DNA of 45,351 nt from Oscillospiraceae bacterium (GCA_015066095.1 SVPC01000014.1:1-45351), one strand, 5' to 3'; positions 1-7,947 are shown, counted from the first letter of the stretch. Notes: generated by a model not told the origin, from the sequence alone. Numbers and translations: made by a program.

Positions 1-2
1 TA

Positions 3-527
3 CTCAAAAAGAAATCGTTTGAATATATCACTGTAAGTGAGATTTGCGAAACGGCAGGAGTAAATCGCTCAACATTTTATCTGCATTATGAAACTGTTGG
101 AGATTTGCTTGATGAAACTGTAAGATATTTACTGAATGATTTTTTATCGTATTTTGGGGCCGATACAAAACGGGTCGCACTAAACCTTAAAAACTGCGAA
201 CTTGACGATTTGATTTTTATTTGCGATAAGTACCTTACACCTTATTTCACTTATATCAAAGACAATAAAGAGGTTTTTGGTTCGGCACTTGCGAATAATA
301 AAACCTTGAGGTTTGAAGATGTCTATAAGCGAATGTTTGATAACATATTCGATCCAATATTAGATAGATTTCAGTATCCGCAGAGCGATAGGCAATATGT
401 AATGATGTACTATCTTAATGGTATAAATTCTATCGTTAGTGAGTGGTTGAAAAATGGTTGCGATAAAACAATTAAAGAATTATCGAAGATAGTTTCAATT
501 TGTGTTTTTGGGTTAAAAGATGTTTAG
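3..527 (+). CDS. TetR/AcrR family transcriptional regulator (5' truncated by the window edge)
   Basis: The reading frame is open from base 3, so the real start lies outside the window. The first visible residues form the second half of a TetR-type helix-turn-helix: ITVSEICETAGVNRSTFYLH, then HYETVGDLLDE, which matches the recognition helix and following helix of the family. About 174 residues are visible; the remainder is helical, as expected for the ligand-binding and dimerisation domain, with no recognisable effector pocket. Such proteins usually repress a neighbouring efflux or enzyme gene; the likely target lies to the left and cannot be seen. A two-hairpin repeat block follows the stop and probably ends transcription. 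Family call is firm, ligand unknown. Confidence 0.85.
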   Translation, partial: LKKKSFEYITVSEICETAGVNRSTFYLHYETVGDLLDETVRYLLNDFLSYFGADTKRVALNLKNCELDDLIFICDKYLTPYFTYIKDNKEVFGSALANNKTLRFEDVYKRMFDNIFDPILDRFQYPQSDRQYVMMYYLNGINSIVSEWLKNGCDKTIKELSKIVSICVFGLKDV

Positions 528-569
528 ACTTTGTAATCCAATAACTTTGATATCGGTTGCTCAATGTAT

Positions 570-671
570 CTAACCCACTATGACACTTTCAAATTCCGAA
601 AGTGTCATTTTTATATGTGAAAAAGGAAGACGACTTCCTTACGAAGTGTCTCCCTTTTGTTTCTTCTTTTA
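570..671 (+). repeat. Two-hairpin dispersed repeat block, copy 1 (terminator-like)
   Basis: The first hairpin has arms ATGACACTTTC and GAAAGTGTCAT (580-608) followed by a T run. The second, at about 621-660, is an imperfect hairpin around CTTCCTTACGAAGTGTC and ends in TTCTTCTTTTA. Essentially the same block recurs at 34712-34824, and the second hairpin recurs inverted at 33645-33690. The first hairpin is a plausible intrinsic terminator for the TetR gene. The rest of the 420-base gap (528-947) holds this block and the inverted-repeat-bounded segment at 681-970; no gene is seen. Confidence 0.75.
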
Positions 672-680
672 TTTAACTAT

Positions 681-970
681 TAATTTAGCCAAAGCATTCA
701 AACTTGAATCAGATTTTGAAACAAGTATTTTTCGCTATGGCATTGTTAAAATACTCGTAAATCCGACAAGGATTTACTGCGTTTTGTGCCTCGCACATCA
801 AAAAATCCTTTATTTACAAAATTCTACGACCTTAGAGGGACTATTTTTTGAGTGGATTTTGGTGAAGCGAAGCACATAAGGCTGTCGCCTATGTGCGACA
901 ATGAGCCTAAAGGCATCTAAAAATCGCCCTTTAAGGCTGGTTCGAGTTTAAATGCTTTGGCTATAAATTT
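681..970. repeat. About 290-bp segment bounded by inverted repeats (MITE-like)
   Basis: The left end (681-708, core GCCAAAGCATTCAAACTTGA) is repeated in inverted orientation at the right end (about 942-970) with only a few mismatches and a 2-base gap. Inside are smaller hairpins, for example AAATCC-GACAA-GGATTT at 761-777 and GCACATAAGGC-TGTC-GCCTATGTGC at 872-896. The segment has no credible gene. The right arm contains the last codons and stop of the leftward acyltransferase gene. It could be a non-autonomous element, or the result of an inverted duplication of that gene end. Confidence 0.5.
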
Positions 971-2207
971 CTTCTGTCGCTATTCGTGCCTTTGCCACAA
1001 TATCTTTTTTAGATTTGGGTATACAATAATACAAAACCTTTGGGGTGCCGATTGAAATGACATCACCTATTTCGTACCAATAAAAATCGGAATAAAGACT
1101 ATACGATAATTCGGCAGGTTGAGTATAGTTAAGTTGACCGTCACACCCAACAAGCGAAAATCCGTCTTTTGTATGAGTCAAAACGCCGTCGCCCACCTTG
1201 TACACACATTTGGTGTCTATCATCATATAGATATCCACTTCGCACTCTATCTTATACTCACCCGATAAAATCTCCTGTCTTGCACACTCGCGTTGCCAAG
1301 CGTACCAATCGGGAATGTGCGAAAACTCAGTCACACCGTTTTTCGCTTTCATAAAACCGTCTTCGGTCAATTCATAAACCTTGCCACAGTTTTTACAGGT
1401 AAGTGTTGTGCCTTTGCCCTCGGTTTCGCCCTCGCAATTGCAGTGCGGACATTTGTACAAAACACGGTTAAGACAATCTGCGCGAAATTTTTCGGTGATT
1501 TTTATGCCGTTTTCCTGCTGCCAACGAAAATTATCAAAAGAAAACTGTTCTTTTAAAATACTGTTTATTTGCTCAAACGATTTTTCCTTAATTTCCTCGG
1601 GTGAAAGTAAATATTCCATTTCTGCCGAAATCTTCACCTTGCGGGTTTGCAAATTATTGTAAAGCGGGTCGTAAGCAAAAGCACCGTATGTACGAATCAT
1701 TACAACCGGAATACCCAATTTTTTAACAAGTTTGCCAAGACTTTGGGGCAAAGGAGTTGCCGTGCCATCAAAACTATAACTCGCTTCGGGGTACATAAGG
1801 ATAGATGTTTTATTCTTTTTTACGCAATGTAAAATGTCTTTAACAAGCAAACTATCGCTTATGAACTTTTGCGTAGGAATGCATCCTATAAGGCGCATAA
1901 GTAAATTTTTACCGACAAAGCCGTCCGATGTCATAACGATATTATATCTGCGCGGAAATAAAAGTGTTGACACAATTTTAAGGTCAATAAAACTTGAATG
2001 ATTCATAAGTATCAGGCACGGCTCTTTTTTGGAAAGCCTTTCCATACCTATTTTTTTAAACTCTGCCTTGACACCTAAAAGTGCAAAAAACGACAAAATT
2101 CTTATAACAAGTGCCAAAAGAAAAAAGGGTTTTAAGGGCTTTTTGTGCTTTTTAGGCTTTAATTTTATAACCTCACTGTATGGCATCTCGCGCGTTTTTA
2201 ACTTCAT
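948..2207 (-). CDS. PlsC-like acyltransferase with C-terminal zinc ribbon
   Basis: Probably transfers an acyl group to a lysophospholipid or similar acceptor at the inner face of the membrane. The PlsC/LPLAT family shows as NHSSFID (the H-x4-D catalytic motif, about residues 70-75) and YPEAS (about 139-143), which replaces the usual PEGT/PEGxR. An N-terminal hydrophobic segment follows a basic stretch. Beyond the acyltransferase domain lies a zinc ribbon (CPHC about 253-256, CKNC about 271-274) and a further domain of about 130 residues that I do not recognise. I chose the ATG at 2207 because AGGGGAG lies 6 bases upstream; an ORF start at 2237 would include the ribosome binding site. At 419 residues it is much longer than a plain PlsC (about 200-250). 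Confidence 0.8.
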   Translation of the reverse strand: MKLKTREMPYSEVIKLKPKKHKKPLKPFFLLALVIRILSFFALLGVKAEFKKIGMERLSKKEPCLILMNHSSFIDLKIVSTLLFPRRYNIVMTSDGFVGKNLLMRLIGCIPTQKFISDSLLVKDILHCVKKNKTSILMYPEASYSFDGTATPLPQSLGKLVKKLGIPVVMIRTYGAFAYDPLYNNLQTRKVKISAEMEYLLSPEEIKEKSFEQINSILKEQFSFDNFRWQQENGIKITEKFRADCLNRVLYKCPHCNCEGETEGKGTTLTCKNCGKVYELTEDGFMKAKNGVTEFSHIPDWYAWQRECARQEILSGEYKIECEVDIYMMIDTKCVYKVGDGVLTHTKDGFSLVGCDGQLNYTQPAELSYSLYSDFYWYEIGDVISIGTPKVLYYCIPKSKKDIVAKARIATEEIYSQSI

Positions 2208-2323
2208 ATACATCTCCCCTTGCAAATAATATACCACATTCTGAACATTATGGCAATTGTAACTTTTCCAACAAATAAAGCCTCCGATAAATTATAGTTT
2301 ATCGTGGAGTAAATTGTATCGTC

Positions 2324-2454
2324 AGGAAGCCTTCCCCTTGAGGGGAAGGGGGACCGCGTTAGCGGTGGATGAGGTGGAAAACGCTATAAGATAATAGAAA
2401 TTCACACCTCATCCGTCACTTCGTGACACCTTCTCCTCGAGGAGAAGGCTTCCT
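2324..2454. repeat. Palindromic MITE-like element with AGGAAGCC ends
   Basis: The ends are perfect inverted repeats, AGGAAGCCTTC and GAAGGCTTCCT. Two inner hairpins flank the centre: CTTCCCCTTGAGGGGAAG on the left and CTTCTCCTCGAGGAGAAG on the right. ACCGCGTTAGCGGTGGATGAGGTG on the left is mirrored by a CACCTCATCCGTCACTTCG-type segment on the right. No coding capacity. From memory, elements of this appearance (GGATGAGGTG next to a small hairpin) are common in Clostridia genomes, but I could not search. It lies in the 449-base gap 2238-2686, which otherwise holds only the next repeat and the pyridoxal kinase promoter. Confidence 0.7.
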
Positions 2455-2475
2455 GTGCTATCTATATAAAAACAT

Positions 2476-2546
2476 CGTAGGGGAGACCATTGGTCTCCCG
2501 AAAAATTACATCTCACCTGAACGGGCAAACACTGTTTGCCCCTACG
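2476..2546. repeat. Short palindromic repeat with CGTAGGGG ends
   Basis: The ends CGTAGGGG and CCCCTACG are inverted repeats. Two internal hairpins follow: GGGAGACCATTGGTCTCCC and GGGCAAACACTGTTTGCCC. The architecture matches another element at 34945-35025, which has ATTGTAGGGG and CCCCTACAAT ends but different inner hairpins. Non-coding. Confidence 0.7.
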
Positions 2547-2627
2547 ACATGTCAATCAACTCTCCTACAAACTATAATTTAACACCGTGCATACATTATC
2601 AGGGGACTAAAATATATTACATTTTTG

Positions 2628-2656
2628 TTGCATTGACAGTGTTTCTATGCTATAAT
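2628..2656 (+). promoter_or_regulatory. Extended -10 promoter for the pyridoxal kinase gene
   Basis: A TATAAT hexamer at 2651-2656 is preceded by TG one base upstream (2648-2649), the extended -10 form. A weak -35 (TTGCAT, 2628-2633) lies 17 bases away. The start codon is 30 bases downstream. A perfect TTGACA at 2633-2638 is too close to the -10 (12 bases) to serve. Confidence 0.6.
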
Positions 2657-2686
2657 ATTAAAAAATTTTTCAAGAAGGCGAATAAA

Positions 2687-3514
2687 ATGAAAAAAATACT
2701 CACTATTCAGGACTTTTCGTGTGTGGGCAAATGTTCTTTGACAGTTGCCATTCCCATAATTTCAGCATTCGGTATTGAAACCTGTGCGTTACCTACTGCA
2801 CTTCTTTCAACCCATACCCAGTTTAAAAATTGGACATTTGCAAACCTTTGCGACCAATTAGACCCTATAACCGACGCTTGGCAGAAAGAAGATATCACCT
2901 TTGATGGCATTTGCACGGGATATTTAGGCGGTATTGACCTTATAGAAAATGTTAAAGGCATTATAACCCGCTTTGTAAAAAAAGACGGTACTGTACTTAT
3001 CGACCCCGCCATGGGTGACAACGGTAAACTTTACACAGGCTTTGATATGGAATATGTAAAAGCAACCAAAACCCTTTGCGCTATGGCAGATGTTATAACA
3101 CCCAATATCACCGAAGCGGCGTTTATGCTCGATATGGAATATAAAGATGGCTATGATAAAGAATATCTTTTGGACATATGCCAAAAACTTCACCAAAACG
3201 GTGCGCGTGATGTTGTAATAACAGGTGTCAAAAAAGACCAAGCCCATGTCGGTGTATTTTGCCTTTTAGACGGAAAAGAAATTTTTGAATATTATACCGA
3301 GCGCGAACCCAAAGACTTCCACGGCACAGGCGATATTTATTCTTCTGCAGTTTATGGCGGACTTATGAACGGCAAAACTTTACAAGAATCGGTAAAATTT
3401 GCTTGTGATTACACAAAACACTGTATCGCGGTAACCCTTGCTGACGAGAGCCACCCCTTCTACGGTGTAAACTTTGAACAATGCACCGCAGATATTACAG
3501 AATTTATAAAATAA
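2687..3514 (+). CDS. pdxY: Pyridoxal/pyridoxamine kinase (PfkB/ThiD superfamily)
   Basis: Phosphorylates B6 vitamers with ATP to feed pyridoxal 5'-phosphate salvage in the cytoplasm. The 275 residues begin ILTIQDFSCVGKCSLTVAIP, the typical PdxK/PdxY start. They contain VLIDPAMGDNGKLY and TPNITEAA in the middle, and the FHGTGDIYSS motif near residue 216 with the catalytic aspartate and anion hole. Start at 2687 is supported by AGAAGG just upstream; the frame remains open leftward into a palindromic repeat, which is not coding. It is a single-gene unit with its own promoter and a terminator shared with clpX. PdxK and PdxY cannot be told apart here, so the symbol is a best guess. Confidence 0.85.
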   Translation: MKKILTIQDFSCVGKCSLTVAIPIISAFGIETCALPTALLSTHTQFKNWTFANLCDQLDPITDAWQKEDITFDGICTGYLGGIDLIENVKGIITRFVKKDGTVLIDPAMGDNGKLYTGFDMEYVKATKTLCAMADVITPNITEAAFMLDMEYKDGYDKEYLLDICQKLHQNGARDVVITGVKKDQAHVGVFCLLDGKEIFEYYTEREPKDFHGTGDIYSSAVYGGLMNGKTLQESVKFACDYTKHCIAVTLADESHPFYGVNFEQCTADITEFIK

Positions 3515-3515
3515 T

Positions 3516-3545
3516 AAAAGGAACGACTTTAAAGTCGTTCCTTTT
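3516..3545. terminator. Bidirectional terminator between pdxY and clpX
   Basis: A near-perfect 30-base palindrome, arms AAAAGGAACGACTTT and AAAGTCGTTCCTTTT. The A/T-rich outer bases give a U run on either strand. The two genes are convergent here. Confidence 0.85.
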
Positions 3546-3550
3546 AAATT

Positions 3551-4783
3551 TTATCTTTCAACTTTTGCTTCGCCGGTTTCTACCGTTTTGGCAGTGATGG
3601 TTATTTTCTTTATTGTATTATCCGACGGGGTTTCGAACATTAATGGTTGCAACACGCCTTCAATAATTGAACGAAGACCGCGAGCACCTGTTTTGCGTTC
3701 AATTGTGAGCTCTGCAATTTTTTCAAGCGCCTTTTTATCAAATTTTAATTCTACACCGTCTAACTTAAACAAGGTTTCGTACTGTTTTATAATGGAATTT
3801 TTAGGTTCCAACATAATGCGTACCAAGGTTTCCTTATCCATTCCTGTAAGAGCGGTGATAACGGGCATACGACCAACCAATTCGGGAATTATGCCGAATT
3901 TTACCAAATCTTGATGAGTCGCCTGTGTGCTGAGTGCTTCACTTTCGCGACTTTTTGGTGATTTAACATCTGCGCCAAAGCCCAAACTGCTACCGCCCAT
4001 GCGGCGCTCAATCACCTTTTCAATACCGTCAAACGCACCTGCGCAAATAAACAAAATATTGGTGGTGTCTATCTGAATAAATTCCTGCTGCGGATGTTTT
4101 CTGCCACCCTGTGGCGGAACATTGGCAATAGTACCCTCTAATATTTTAAGAAGCGCCTGTTGAACACCCTCGCCACTTACATCACGGGTGATAGATGCAT
4201 TTTCACTCTTACGGGCGATTTTATCAATCTCATCAACATAGATAATACCGCGCTGAGCCTTTTCAATATCATAATCTGCCGCTTGAATAAGTCGAAGCAG
4301 TATATTCTCGACATCTTCGCCCACATAACCCGCTTCGGTCAAGGTGGTAGCATCGGTAATAGCAATCGGCACATCGAGAGTCTTTGCCAATGTCTGCGCC
4401 AAAAGGGTTTTACCAACACCTGTAGGGCCAAGCATAAGCACATTACTCTTACCGAGTTCTACATCATTATCGGTATTTTTGAAAATTCTCTTATAATGAT
4501 TATACACCGCAACCGACAAGGTTTTTTTGGCTTCATCCTGACCGATAACATACTGGTCAAGTTTTTCCTTTATTTCCTGTGGCTTTGGCAACACAAATTC
4601 TTTTTTGCTTTCCTTTTTTGCACGGCTCTTTTGAGGCATTTCATCTTCAAAAAGCAAACTGTTGCAAAACTGTATACATCTATCACAGATATATACACCC
4701 GGGCCCTCAACAAGACGGGTTACCTCGTCTTGCGATTTGCCGCAAAAGGAACAACAAATTTCCATATCGTTATTTTTAGGCAT
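3551..4783 (-). CDS. clpX: ATP-dependent Clp protease ATP-binding subunit ClpX
   Basis: Hexameric AAA+ unfoldase that feeds tagged or misfolded proteins to ClpP. The N-terminal zinc-binding domain has Cys11, Cys14, Cys33 and Cys36. The Walker A motif GPTGVGKT is at about 119-126 and Walker B IIYVDEID at about 180-187, followed by sensor and pore-loop regions and the C-terminal small domain. The 410 residues fit the usual length. It lies 4 bases downstream of clpP in the same direction with its own site (GAGGT before the ATG). Tig, clpP and clpX form a classic protein-quality cluster. Confidence 0.98.
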   Translation of the reverse strand: MPKNNDMEICCSFCGKSQDEVTRLVEGPGVYICDRCIQFCNSLLFEDEMPQKSRAKKESKKEFVLPKPQEIKEKLDQYVIGQDEAKKTLSVAVYNHYKRIFKNTDNDVELGKSNVLMLGPTGVGKTLLAQTLAKTLDVPIAITDATTLTEAGYVGEDVENILLRLIQAADYDIEKAQRGIIYVDEIDKIARKSENASITRDVSGEGVQQALLKILEGTIANVPPQGGRKHPQQEFIQIDTTNILFICAGAFDGIEKVIERRMGGSSLGFGADVKSPKSRESEALSTQATHQDLVKFGIIPELVGRMPVITALTGMDKETLVRIMLEPKNSIIKQYETLFKLDGVELKFDKKALEKIAELTIERKTGARGLRSIIEGVLQPLMFETPSDNTIKKITITAKTVETGEAKVER

Positions 4784-4787
4784 TGTA

Positions 4788-5369
4788 TTACCTCTTTGTA
4801 ATTACTTTATCAATAAGACCATATTCTTGGGCTTCTTGAGCACTCATAAAGTTATCGCGTTCGGTATCACGTGCAATTTCTTCCAAAGATTTGCCTGTGT
4901 TTTCTGACAAAATGCGGTTTAAGTTCTCGCGAGTTTTTTCAATATGCTTTGCGTGAATTAAAATTTCGGTAGCCTGACCACGTGTGCCGCCCAAAGGCTG
5001 ATGAATCATAATCTCACTATTGGGGAGTGCATATCTCTTGCCTTTTGTACCTGCTGACAAAAGGAACGCGCCCATACTTGCCGCCATACCCATACAAATT
5101 GTGCTAACATCGCACTTAATGTACTGCATTGTATCGTAAATAGCCATACCAGCCGATACAGAACCGCCGGGGCTATTGATGTAGAAACTAATATCTTTGT
5201 CGGGGTCCTGACCTTCAAGATAAAGCATTTGTGCGATAACTATACTTGCGGTAGTATCGTTAACCTCTTCACAAAGCATAATTATACGGTCATTAAGTAA
5301 GCGTGAAAAAATATCATAAGAACGCTCTCCGCGACTTGTTTGTTCTAAAACATAAGGTACTAAACTCAT
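4788..5369 (-). CDS. clpP: ATP-dependent Clp protease proteolytic subunit ClpP
   Basis: Serine peptidase that forms the double-heptamer proteolytic chamber. The catalytic triad is visible: Ser98 in GMAASMGAF, His123 in MIHQPLGG and Asp172 in DTERDNFM. I chose the ATG at 5369 because AAGGAG lies 7 bases upstream and the protein then starts [20 protein letters not shown], the standard N-terminus. Upstream in-frame codons to 5432 run through a hairpin and are not part of the gene. 193 residues, normal length. Probably co-transcribed with clpX, with a partial stop from the hairpin between it and tig. Confidence 0.98.
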   Translation of the reverse strand: MSLVPYVLEQTSRGERSYDIFSRLLNDRIIMLCEEVNDTTASIVIAQMLYLEGQDPDKDISFYINSPGGSVSAGMAIYDTMQYIKCDVSTICMGMAASMGAFLLSAGTKGKRYALPNSEIMIHQPLGGTRGQATEILIHAKHIEKTRENLNRILSENTGKSLEEIARDTERDNFMSAQEAQEYGLIDKVITKR

Positions 5370-5397
5370 AGTAATTCTCCTTTTAGATAAAAATAAC

Positions 5398-5434
5398 ATA
5401 TGGGTGTCGGCACCGTTAGTGCCGGCACCCATAT
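5398..5434 (-). terminator. Hairpin between tig and clpP
   Basis: Long stem, arms ATATGGGTGTCGGCAC and GTGCCGGCACCCATAT around a 5-base loop. On the minus strand it is followed by a short T-rich stretch. It may attenuate read-through from tig into clpPX or act as an RNA-processing site; the T run is weak. Confidence 0.6.
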
Positions 5435-5470
5435 ACCGTATTATTAACTAATTCCTAAAATTATAATCAA

Positions 5471-6889
5471 TTATTCTTCTGTCTTTTTAGCGGCTGTCTT
5501 TTTTGCGGTAGTTGTTTTCTTTGCGGCCGGTTTCTTTGCTGTGGTGGTAGTTTTCTTTGCGGCAGGCTTCTTTGCGGGAGCCTTCTTTTCTGCCTTCTTT
5601 TCTACTTCGGTAATAACCGCATTTTCCTTAACAAAGTCAATAGCCTTACCTACTGCAACATCCTTTGCCAATTCTTCGGCGGGGATTGCCTTTTTAACAG
5701 CATCAACTTCCATATTATACTGTTTTGCCATTTCTTCGAAGCGAGCATTAAGGTCTTCTTCACTTGCCTCAATCTTTTCAAGTTCTACAATCTTTTCAAG
5801 TGCTAAACGGAACTTAACCTGACTTTCAGCCTGAGGACGGAAAGTAGCCTTGAAATCATCCATTGTAGTATTTGAATATTTGAGATAAGTCTGTAAATCA
5901 AGACCCTGCATCTGCAAACGATAGCCAAATTCTTCAACACTCTGGTTAAGGCGGCTTTCGAACATTGCTTCGGGGATTTCGCCCTTGATGCTGTCAACAA
6001 TCTGCTGTACGAGTTCGTTTTCTGCTTCTTCTTCGGCAATCTTTGTCTTTTGAGCCAAAGCCTTTTCCTTAAGGTCTGCCTTTAATTCAGCAAGGGTGTC
6101 AAATTCGCTAACATCTTTTGCAAATTCGTCATCGATTTCGGGTAATTCGCGGAACTTGATTTCGTGAAGTTTAATCTTAAATACAGCTTCTTTACCTGCA
6201 AGGTCTTCTGCACCATATTCTTCGGGGAAGGTTACGGTGATATCAAATTCTTCACCGATATTCTTGCCAACAAGTTGTTCTTCAAAACCGGGGATAAATG
6301 CGCCCGAGCCGAGTTCCAAAGTGTGGCCTTCTGCCTTACCGCCGTCAAATGCAACACCATCTTTAAAGCCTTCAAAGTCAATAACAACGGTGTCACCCAT
6401 TTGAGCTGCACGGTCTTCAACAGATACCATACGAGCATTACGCTCTGCCATAGCCTTAACCTGAGCATCAATTTCGCTGTCTTCTACAACTGCCTTAATT
6501 TTTTCTGCTTTAAGGCCTTTGTATTCGCCGATTTCAATTTCGGGATAAGTAGTAACAGCAACCTTAAAGTCTACACCGTCTTCTTTAGAAATAGAAACCA
6601 TATCAAAGTCCATCTTATCGTTAATAACTTTAAGACCTGCTTCGTTTATTGCTTCTTCAACTGCATCGGGATAAAGGATGTTAAGTGCTTCTTCAAAGAA
6701 TGCTTCCTCACCATACATCTTAACTACCATAGCATAAGGAGCTTTGCCCTTTCTAAAACCGGGGATGTTTATTTTATCCTTTTGTTGGTCGAAAGCCTGC
6801 TTTATAGCTTCGCCAAATTTTTGTGCGTCAATAGTAATTTCAAGTTCATATCTATTAGCGCCAAGTTTTTTTGTTTCTTTTAAACTCAT
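5471..6889 (-). CDS. tig: Trigger factor with lysine/alanine-rich C-terminal tail
   Basis: Ribosome-bound chaperone and peptidyl-prolyl isomerase acting on nascent chains. The ribosome-docking signature GFRKGKAP is at 44-51. The FKBP-like domain covers about 163-245 (GDTVVIDFEGFKDG, SGAFIPGFEEQLVG), followed by the helical chaperone arms. The protein has 472 residues, longer than the usual 425-435. The excess is a low-complexity tail from about residue 430 made of repeats such as AKKPAAKKTTT, like the tails of histone H1 and HU-like proteins. The start is supported by GGAGGT 6 bases upstream. A promoter with an extended -10 lies at about 6932. Identity is certain; the tail's role is unknown. 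Confidence 0.96.
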   Translation of the reverse strand: MSLKETKKLGANRYELEITIDAQKFGEAIKQAFDQQKDKINIPGFRKGKAPYAMVVKMYGEEAFFEEALNILYPDAVEEAINEAGLKVINDKMDFDMVSISKEDGVDFKVAVTTYPEIEIGEYKGLKAEKIKAVVEDSEIDAQVKAMAERNARMVSVEDRAAQMGDTVVIDFEGFKDGVAFDGGKAEGHTLELGSGAFIPGFEEQLVGKNIGEEFDITVTFPEEYGAEDLAGKEAVFKIKLHEIKFRELPEIDDEFAKDVSEFDTLAELKADLKEKALAQKTKIAEEEAENELVQQIVDSIKGEIPEAMFESRLNQSVEEFGYRLQMQGLDLQTYLKYSNTTMDDFKATFRPQAESQVKFRLALEKIVELEKIEASEEDLNARFEEMAKQYNMEVDAVKKAIPAEELAKDVAVGKAIDFVKENAVITEVEKKAEKKAPAKKPAAKKTTTTAKKPAAKKTTTAKKTAAKKTEE

Positions 6890-6931
6890 TTTTATACCTC
6901 CGCATAAAATGCTATTTTTTCATTTCAAAAC

Positions 6932-6937
6932 ATTATA
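6932..6937 (-). promoter_or_regulatory. Extended -10 element for tig
   Basis: On the minus strand, TATAAT is preceded by TGG (extended -10), about 40 bases before the tig start codon. No good -35 hexamer is seen 17 bases further upstream, in keeping with an extended -10 promoter. Confidence 0.5.
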
Positions 6938-6992
6938 CCATATTTATATAAATATTTCCACAAAATTTTGAAAAAAGTTTAAATTTAGTAAA

Positions 6993-7670
6993 TTATACTA
7001 TAAAGAAAGGTGTAAAATCTATACAATCACAAGAAATTAGCCTAAAATTCACGCCTTCAAACTCTTTAACCGCATTATTAAAGCCACTTCCGTGAATATG
7101 CCCGTGGTAAACGGTATCAATTCCATATTCTTTTATAACCCCAAAAATCTCACGGCAAACCTGATTGCCATACACGGGCGGGTAATGCAAAAACAGCAAA
7201 ATCGGCAACCCTGTTTTTTTAGCATCGTCAAGTGATTTTCTAAGTCTGCCGACTTCACGAGCGATAATCTTATCATCCACCGCCGCATCGTAAAACCAAC
7301 CGCGTGTACCGGCTATTGCATAACCTTCGGCAATTACTGTGTTGTTAAACAAAATCTCAACATTGTCTATATCATTTTGCTCAAAAAACTCTCTTAATTT
7401 TTTAACGGTAGACCACCATAAATCGTGATTACCTTTTAATATAACTTTTTTTCCGTTTAATTTTTTTAAAAACTGGAAATCGGCTTTAGTATCTTCGAGT
7501 TTTAGCGCCCACGAAAAATCACCTGGGAGAATAACAGTATCATTTTCGCTTACCAGTCTATTCCAATTAGCCAAAATACGGTCGGTGTGATTATCCCAAC
7601 CGCGAAAAATATCCATCGGTTTATCACTGCCAAACGACAAATGCAAATCTGAAATGGCAAAAATGCTCAT
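6993..7670 (-). CDS. Metallophosphoesterase family protein
   Basis: Calcineurin-like dinuclear metal phosphoesterase. The conserved metal-binding blocks appear in order: DLHLS (D-x-H, residues 8-12), GDFSWAL (about 51), KGNHDLWW (about 79), HYPP (about 162) and GHIHG (about 190). 225 residues, a single catalytic domain with no signal peptide, so cytoplasmic. The substrate cannot be deduced; family members hydrolyse phosphoesters from nucleotides to phosphoproteins. Start at 7670 has a strong AAGGAGGG site. Its stop is about 100 bases upstream of the tig start, in the same direction. Confidence 0.85.
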   Translation of the reverse strand: MSIFAISDLHLSFGSDKPMDIFRGWDNHTDRILANWNRLVSENDTVILPGDFSWALKLEDTKADFQFLKKLNGKKVILKGNHDLWWSTVKKLREFFEQNDIDNVEILFNNTVIAEGYAIAGTRGWFYDAAVDDKIIAREVGRLRKSLDDAKKTGLPILLFLHYPPVYGNQVCREIFGVIKEYGIDTVYHGHIHGSGFNNAVKEFEGVNFRLISCDCIDFTPFFIV

Positions 7671-7746
7671 TTTCTCCCTCCTTACATAAATTAAAAATTT
7701 TTACACACACTATTACTGACCCACGGTCAGAAAGGATGATTTTTTA

Positions 7747-7908
7747 ATGGAAAACAATTGTAAAACCAACGCTTGTATTTCTTGCGATGTTAAAAACTGT
7801 GTTTACCACGCCGAAAACAACACCTGTTCAGCAGGCAAAATTCACGTAGGTGACGGCAGTGCAAACACCGCAAAAGACACTTGTTGCGATACTTTCAAAG
7901 CAAAATAA
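7747..7908 (+). CDS. DUF1540 small cysteine-rich protein
   Basis: A 53-residue protein, too short for usual gene-size cut-offs. It has seven cysteines in the spacing typical of DUF1540: CKTNACISCDVKNCVYH, then NTCSAGKIHVG, then DTCCDTF near the end. This family is widespread in Clostridia and is presumed to bind metal; no function is established to my knowledge. AAAGGATG lies about 10 bases upstream of the ATG. It is a stand-alone gene, divergent from the phosphoesterase and convergent with thrC, with a terminator directly after it. Confidence 0.85.
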   Translation: MENNCKTNACISCDVKNCVYHAENNTCSAGKIHVGDGSANTAKDTCCDTFKAK

Positions 7909-7918
7909 AAAATCATAC

Positions 7919-7940
7919 GGGAGGGCTTAAAGACCCTCCC
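7919..7940. terminator. Bidirectional terminator between the DUF1540 gene and thrC
   Basis: Stem GGGAGGG/CCCTCCC with an 8-base loop. A T-rich stretch follows on the plus strand and a longer T run follows on the minus strand. Confidence 0.8.
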
Positions 7941-7947
7941 CTACTTT

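Noticed and set aside
580-879. 99-residue open frame in the first spacer
   Set aside because: It starts inside a terminator hairpin, runs across repeats, and has no plausible start site or family resemblance.
2423-2686. N-terminal extension of the pyridoxal kinase
   Set aside because: It would be encoded by palindromic repeats and span the promoter; the ATG at 2687 has a ribosome binding site and a family-typical N-terminus.
4160-4801. 213-residue open frame antisense to clpX
   Set aside because: Shadow of clpX; no homology pattern or start signal.
6164-6883. 239-residue open frame antisense to tig
   Set aside because: Shadow frame with cysteine/phenylalanine-rich composition opposite a certain gene; no ribosome binding site.
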